Shown here: piece after piece, positions 58,680 to 64,000 of the stretch
How positions within the stretch are numbered: position 1 is the stretch's first letter
Layout: each line of letters opens with the position of its first letter
Origin: Odiellus spinosus
Taxonomy: Eukaryota; Arthropoda; Arachnida; Opiliones; Phalangiidae
Reading direction: 5' to 3'
Assembly (NCBI GenBank): GCA_963920705.1
Contig: OY987237.1
Span: 3,564,601-3,628,600, forward strand
DNA: 64,000 bases
Position numbers and translations under genes: made by a program
The notes under the pieces: generated by a model
Databases searched by the model: none
Told to the model about the DNA's origin: nothing
Seen by the model: the letters and a program-made list of their open reading frames with translations, nothing else

Positions 58680-59170
58680 TTCAGTGTCACAATCCCTTTA
58701 TATTTTGTACTGGGTAGTTTATCCCAGCTAGAACATTGAACAATCGATTGAGACTCCCCGCTATAGTTAGCGTATGGATTTGGTTGGTACGAGGAAAGAG
58801 GGGTCAGGGGGGAGGGGTTATCGTTGGACCGGGAAGATATTTGGGTGATAGGTGGATGTGGAGTGCGAACGCGAGAGACCAAGTCATCCCTATCTTTACT
58901 CGCGAGATAATACAGTTCTATTTGAGCGCGCCCGGAATGACCAATGAGGTGCGACAATTTTTCGGACGTTACATTGCGTAAAAATAGAGTGAGTTCTGCT
59001 CGCGCCACGCCAAAAGAGAAATCGCGCCCGATCGTAAAAAATGAGATCATAAAAATCCCTTACGTGAATTATTGCGGTCTGCCAGATTTTTTTTTTTTTC
59101 CTTTTTTTTTCTTTTTCAAACTTTTCCTTATGTACCCTTTTACACCGCTTTCGCGCCTTTTTCATATCAA
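58680..59170 (-). other. CpG-richer patch with overlapping ORFs
   Basis: The minus strand has a 126-codon ORF (58670-59050) with mixed composition (TPHPPITQISSRSNDNPSPL within it), the longest non-repeat ORF of the window. The plus strand is also open for 81 codons (58736-58981). Neither is recognised. A CCAAT box (ATGACCAATGAGG) lies near 58936, and the ORF's upstream side is T-rich. It may be a decayed gene, a promoter, or chance. Confidence 0.2.
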
Positions 59171-59329
59171 TACGTTTTAAGTCAAATTTTGCAAATGGAC
59201 GAACGAAACATTTGATTCGTCGTCACGTCGTGGTATAGTCCGAGTTAAGCCTATTTTTAAGTTAATAAAATTTTAGGCTTAATTAAATGTTTGCATACTT
59301 TTAAAACAACCTTTTTTTATAGTATTAAG
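59171..59329. other. Spacer
   Basis: Contains TTAAGCCTATTTTTAAGTTA, a relative of the array that follows. Confidence 0.3.
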
Positions 59330-59880
59330 TCTGTTAAGATCGTTAGGTCTAAAGTTTAACACAGTTAGACCTAAATTTTAAGACAGTTAGGCCTAAAGTT
59401 TAAGTTAGGCCTAAAGTCTAAGTCAGCTAGCCCTAAAGTTTAAGTCAGTTATGCCTAAAGTTTAAGCCAGTTAGGCCTAAATTTTAAGACAGTTAGGCCT
59501 AAAGTATAAGTTTGCCTAAAGTTTAAATTAGGCCTAAAGTTTAAGTTAGGCCTAAAGTTTAAGTTAGGCCTAAAGTTTAAGTTAGGCCTAAAGTTTAAGT
59601 TAGGCCTAAAGTTTAAGTTAGGCCTAAAGTTTAAGTCAGTTAGGCCTAAAGTTTAAGCCAGTTAGGCCTAAAGTTTAAGCCAGTTAGGCCTAAAGTTTAA
59701 GCCAGTTAGGCCTAAAGTTTAAGCCAGTTAAGCCTAAATTTTAAGTCAGTTAGGCCTAAAGTATAAGTTTGCCTAAAGTTTAAGTTAGGCCTAAAGTTTA
59801 AGTCAGTTACGCCTAAAGTTTAAGTCAGTTAGGCCTAAAATTTAAGTCAGTTACGCCTAAAGTTTAAACCAGTAAATTTT
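59330..59880. repeat. 18/22-bp tandem repeat (TTAGGCCTAAAGTTTAAG)
   Basis: About 27 units in two forms: 18 bp (TAGGCCTAAAGTTTAAGT) and 22 bp with an added CAGT/CAGC (AAGTTTAAGCCAGTTAGGCC). Forms occur in blocks: 22 bp, then seven of 18 bp (59520-59635), then 22 bp again. AGGCCT gives each unit a palindromic centre. Confidence 0.95.
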
Positions 59881-60471
59881 TTACATGAGATAGACATATT
59901 TTCGTCAGAGTTAAGCTAATTTTAAACCAGTAATTCCTAATTTAAATTAGACTTAAGAAATATTTTCGTTATTTCATCAAAACAAACATTATAAATTCAA
60001 AATAAATGTTTTTCCCAATCCCTTAAATTCCGTTAAAATTGAGATAGCACCTTTAACCTTTTAAACGGTAGTCCTTTTTTTTTGGGGGGGGGGGGGGTAT
60101 AAAGAGTAGAATTTTGTCCGTCCGGGATGAGAGGGGGACGGGACTGGAGGCGCAGCTCTGTGACAACGATATCCCTTATCAATTTGGAATGCTAGTCACA
60201 CTTTTTGATTGAGTATATACACCCTGGTTTTTATATATAGCCACACGTTCCACTCCCCAATTCCTCTTTTTTGCCTCTTCCTTCGGCTTAACATTGTGTA
60301 AAAAGATCAAAAAAAAATAAAAAAATAAAATAAAAATAAAAAATACCAAAAAACCCCATAAAAAGGTTAACTCGTTTATTTTAGCGCCCATTCTACCGCG
60401 CCCACCCCTCCGCCCCATCACCCAAAAGGTTGATTCGTTTGGCCCCTCCATTTTCGATCTTCCGCTGCCCT
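59881..60471. other. AT-rich DNA with a G run and an A-rich tract
   Basis: G run near 60085-60098 (about 14 G). A-rich AAAAATAAAA tract at 60308-60345. The 107-codon minus ORF at 60179-60502 runs through these tracts and is not credible. Confidence 0.4.
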
Positions 60472-60872
60472 TTAAAGGAACCGTGAAATACATTTTTATC
60501 ATTTAAGTATTTGTTAACTAGTAACTTTGGTTGAGAGAATATATTAATATGATCTCCCATATCACCAAAGAAATAAGCTTACCCAATGAGGAGAAATCTT
60601 CTATTTTGGTCAAAAACTGTCTAAATTGTAAAATTCCAACATAATTCAAATAAATAGAACAACAAAACTGGGCCAAAAGCATTTTCAATTTTGGTTATTT
60701 CATTTCAAGATATGCCTGTTTGGTTGAATTCTGGCTATGTAATTTTCAAATTTGAACCTTTTTTGAGCAAAGTAGTATACAAGGCTCAAAACTAGCCCGG
60801 TTGCTTGTCTACATTGATGTGGTCTTCTAATAAACTCTATTAAAAACCCTTTTCATTTCACTTTCACTTTAA
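60472..60872. mobile_element. TTAA-flanked AGGG-family element, 393 bp
   Basis: TTAA, AGGAACCGTGAAATACATTT (60476) to TTTTCATTTCACTTTCACT (60868), TTAA. Interior is AT-rich with no ORF. Confidence 0.75.
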
Positions 60873-61671
60873 AATTGAAGAGACTCTTTTTTTATTTTCT
60901 TCTTCTTTTGGCGTCCTCAATCGCTTTTATTGAATCTTCAACTGGTTGCTCCTCCTCCAGCTCTTTCTTAACACTTCTTTTTCCTTAAGGGAATTTTTTC
61001 TTTATCATTTTTTGATCAAGCTGTTGTTAAACCTCAACTTTCATTGGCGTAGTTTGTCTCCGAACGGTGATGACGTCATTATTAATTCGCGTCATTGTAG
61101 CTATTCTGGGTAAAAAATATAAGAAAAAGAAATGGTTGCGACTTAAAGGAGATAACGTTTCTCTGACGTCACAAATAATTTTAAATGGTTAGTATAAATT
61201 AAAAAAAAATATTTATTTCGGCTTAATATAAATTTTATTTAAATAAGTTCAGTTTTAACAAGGTCTTTGTGCCGTGGTTGATTTCTAGAGGGGGTAATCA
61301 TTTTTCTTCTTCATATAAGAAGACTAAAATTAATGTAAATTTAAAAATATTATTGAAATTCAGTGAATTTTAGGAAAATTTGAGGTTTAATATTTGCATA
61401 TTTGGTCTAAATTGTTTCATCAAATATATACCAAGTCACCTAAATTAAAAATAGGTAGATATATATATAACAAATCTCCTAAATTAAAAAAAAAAAATGT
61501 TATATACATTACCTAATTTTTGATTTTTGTTGGGTTTATCATCAAATATTTGGTGGTCTTGGACCTGGAAATTTCTTTTGTGGTAAAACCAGCAAATTTC
61601 AAGTAAATATTTGCAGAAAAACCAGCAAATTTCAGAGTAATCGGTTCCCAAAAATTGTTATTCTCAAAAGG
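60873..61671. other. No recognisable feature
   Basis: AT-rich DNA. Short duplication AAACCAGCAAATTTCA near 61585 and 61618. Confidence 0.3.
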
Positions 61672-61930
61672 CGCGATTCGTACGCCTCCTAACGGTAGAT
61701 GTTTTCGGAGCGGGAGTTCGTCGAGCGAATATCTCTAGCAGCCTTGGAGTTCGTCCAAAAAACGTCGTCGTTTGTGGAGAGAGAGAATTTCCAATTTTCC
61801 GTAGACAGGGGGGATGAAGTAGGACCCCTTCTAACTCGTAAAATTGGGAATTTTACCCATACAGAGAGGAGCGCTATATGGAACATTGGAGTAGTAGACT
61901 TCAAAGGAGAGTTTCATCGGCTTCTGCTAT
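61672..61930 (+). repeat. Dispersed repeat shared with the cargo of 15442-16535
   Basis: GCGCGATTCGTACGCCTCCT through TTTCATCGGCTTCTG corresponds, in opposite orientation, to 15797-16058. About 260 bases align with few changes, including CAGGGGGG and GGAGAGAGAGAATTT. ORFs in both copies share FTHTERSAI and VVDFKG, but substitutions show no codon pattern in the stretch compared. No AGGG ends close around this copy. Confidence 0.7.
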
Positions 61931-62290
61931 TATTGGTTGCAACTCTAAGGTATTTAATTCGCAATTAAATTTAACTAATATATTTATTTTTTCGAGAACG
62001 TTTCAAAGGTAGCTTCATCTACATGATGTAGAATTTAAAGAACGAGTTACTCTCCCTTTAATTTAAAACAGAGCGAGTTTCAACGGTTTGACAACTAATT
62101 TCCCACGGAAGGTTAATTATAAATTTTAAAGCTAAAAGCGCGTGTTTCCTTCCCAAGTCATTCGATAATATAGTTTTCCCGCGCGTGCGCGCTTGCATTA
62201 GTAGCTTCACGAAGTAATCTACTTATAGTAATACCAGAAGTATATAATAGAACTGTACGGACTAATATCGACAGTAGCGAGGCAACCTTT
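61931..62290. other. AT-rich DNA with unpaired AGGG-family end
   Basis: GAGTTACTCTCCCTTTAA at 62044-62061 is a right end; no partner was found. Confidence 0.4.
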
Positions 62291-62659
62291 TTAAAGGGAG
62301 AACGGAACCTAACAACAAGTGATTTTTTTTATCGATTCCTTTATGTTTAATTAGGCCTAATCCATTTGTAAAACGTTTACAAAACATATATTAAACTAGA
62401 AATAAATTTAAAAATTACCCTGAAAATAGGCTTAGCGAGATTCATGGAGATCAGCTAATTTCCTCCGGTATAAGGTCGTAGCGACCAATCGAACGCGATT
62501 GTAAGTCTCGCTTAGATCTAGCGTGAACTATTCAGCTGATCTCCACGAATCCCGCTAAGCCTATTTTGACGGTAAGTTTTAAATTTATCTCTAGTTGGTG
62601 AATTAGGCCTATTTAAACGATAAAAAATTACTAGTTATTAGGTTTCATCCTCCCTTTAA
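62291..62659. mobile_element. Complete AGGG-family element that is almost entirely a foldback, 361 bp
   Basis: TTAA, then AGGGAGAACGGAACCTAA (62295). The right end is TTAGGTTTCATCCTCCCT (62655), then TTAA. Arms pair almost to the centre: TTAGGCCTAA, CTAGAAATAAATTTAAAA, AATAGGCTTAGCGAGATTCA and GGAGATCAGCTAA all recur inverted. The apex is near 62480-62510 (ACCAATCGAACGCG). This is the reference copy for the foldback core at 16547, 24700 and 55627. Confidence 0.9.
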
Positions 62660-63204
62660 AGCGGCGTATACGTTTACGGGAATTTTCTCCTTTGATCTCC
62701 TTTCCCGATAAGACCGGAACACCAACGTCCGATTAAACTGAGATAGTATTGTCTTAGGCTTAATATTGAAAACCTTTCGAGATATACTACGCGTCTTTGG
62801 CCCAATATCTTCTCCTACACTTTGATCTTTACGCGCTCTGGTTTTAACTATACACCGAACCCTGTTGGAATACTACCAGTCACAAACTCCTCGCTATTAA
62901 TTTGTTGACAGAAGCCAATTTGGGGAAGCTCTCGTAGTATATGGGAAGACGCTTCTCTGTTAAATTCCAAAGCTTTAAATCTCTTACGTATACCTGTTTG
63001 TACATATCCTAAATAAGACTTGTGAGAGTACGAAATCTCATCCGTCTTTATTGATGTTCTCTTTTATCTCTTATCTTTTATCGCGAGCTTCGCTTTATCT
63101 CTTCTGATTTAGATGTATACCTATATTTCTAAATTACTTTTCGACATCATTTTCTATTTGAATAAATACGTATCTTGGAGGAACTATAGAGGGAGTAGAC
63201 GTCT
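62660..63204. other. No recognisable feature
   Basis: Mixed AT-rich DNA. Confidence 0.3.
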
Positions 63205-63560
63205 AAAGCTACGTTCACGCTTTAACAATTTAAAATCATTTCAAATCGATTTGAAGTATCAACTATACGAGATATTAGCCCTACTATGCCTTGGAATCGA
63301 TTTAAACATTTTCAAAACCTTTCCCTAGAGTCGCTTGAAAAAGAAACCTTTTCTCGATTTGATTCGTTTTCTCGAAACTGCTTCGGGAACCAGTTTCGTA
63401 CCGATTCGGAAGTTTCAACCACCGATAGATAAAGCTACGATAAATCGATTTATAAAGATAATACGTGAACGCGTGACGCTTAAATCGATTCCTGGAGGCG
63501 ATTTGAATATCGATTTGATTTTACCGTTTCAAATCGATTTAGATACGATAGTGCGAATGG
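63205..63560 (+). repeat. Dispersed repeat with ORF, copy of 13345-13580
   Basis: Contains ACTGCTTCGGGAACCAGTTT and CTACGATAAATCGATTTATA. The 86-codon ORF (63335-63595) includes ASGTSFVPIRKFQ and TINRFIK. TCAAATCGATTT palindromes lie on both sides (63240 and 63530), suggesting inverted ends. Opposite orientation to the copy at 13345. Confidence 0.55.
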
Positions 63561-64000
63561 ATCTTTATTGTCGGATTTCTACTATACCTTTTTAAAAATA
63601 TTCTACAATAGTTATTGTTTGCGTATTCTCAATTGCAGCCTTGGAAAGGGTTACAATTTATTTTTAAATGTAATATAAAGTGGGTAGGCGCGCCAAGGCT
63701 TAGTAATAAAAAATGTAGATCGCAATTATGTCAGTCATTAAATATGATTTTATGTATTATATTTTTTTAATCAAAGTGATGGTGTAGCTAGGCCTCGCTA
63801 CGTCCCTAGTAATATCATATTTATTGGGTTGTATTATATCCGAACGTGAAAACGTGTTTTTATGGTTAACCCGTCAAAAACATACCGAAAAAACACCTCT
63901 TCGGCCTTTCCCCGATTTTATGGATACCCGAGAAAACGTGGCGATAGAAAAACTACGTAATAAAACTGTGTTTAATATCCAGACGAACCTCGTAACCCTA
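63561..64000. other. No recognisable feature
   Basis: Holds one GCCAAGGCTTAGTAATAAA word at 63692. Nothing else. Confidence 0.3.

Noticed and set aside
58670-59050. 126-codon minus-strand gene
   Set aside because: No recognisable domain, overlapping ORF on the other strand, no splice or promoter support beyond a CCAAT word; kept only as a low-confidence patch.

Overview
This is 64 kb of AT-rich, gene-poor eukaryotic DNA made largely of transposon-derived and tandem repeats. There is no operon structure, no Shine-Dalgarno-led ORF series, no rRNA and no intact tRNA. Short interstitial arrays of TTAGG/CCTAA (11276-11309, 11461-11518, 40038-40070) carry the arthropod-type telomere word, so an arthropod is the most likely source; this is inference. 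No long ORF looks like a known protein. Most ORFs of 60-190 codons lie in repeats or low-complexity DNA.

The clearest organising signal is a family of elements that start AGGG(A/T)RAATGAAA, end with its reverse complement, and are flanked by TTAA. Eleven pairs of ends can be matched: 1821-2129, 6828-7209, 9554-10040, 15442-16535, 24473-24851, 35304-36834, 39853-41045, 45566-46236, 46864-47035, 60476-60868 and 62295-62655. About ten more ends are unpaired. Several carry other elements inside them. A second family has CAGGGTTGCC ends and an interior of expandable GTCAGGGAA minisatellite units (2316, 3183, 8142, 12502, 21599, 34137, 36326, 45705). A third group are foldback elements with long inverted arms (798, 10865, 14881, 16547, 17255, 30545, 35636, 39928, 43151). 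Two of these foldbacks enclose TTAGG arrays.

Tandem arrays are prominent: 22 bp at 4287 and 17985, 30 bp at 6010, 23-25 bp at 20085, about 23 bp at 38455, 41 bp at 48650-49850, 146 bp at 54356-55200, 18/22 bp at 59330-59880, and a 178-bp satellite in three separate clusters (14215, 23172, 47265).

Genic signals are weak. Two candidate exons with good splice sites lie on the plus strand (10587-10787 and 31049-31114). CpG-rich patches at 18600-19400, 5200-5580, 50940-51130 and 58680-59170 could be promoters. A tRNA-Pro-like fragment sits at 49961. The window is best read as intergenic or long-intron DNA built by repeated insertion, nesting and array expansion. I see no new protein-coding system. 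The novelty is in the architecture of the non-autonomous elements. All boundaries were read by eye.
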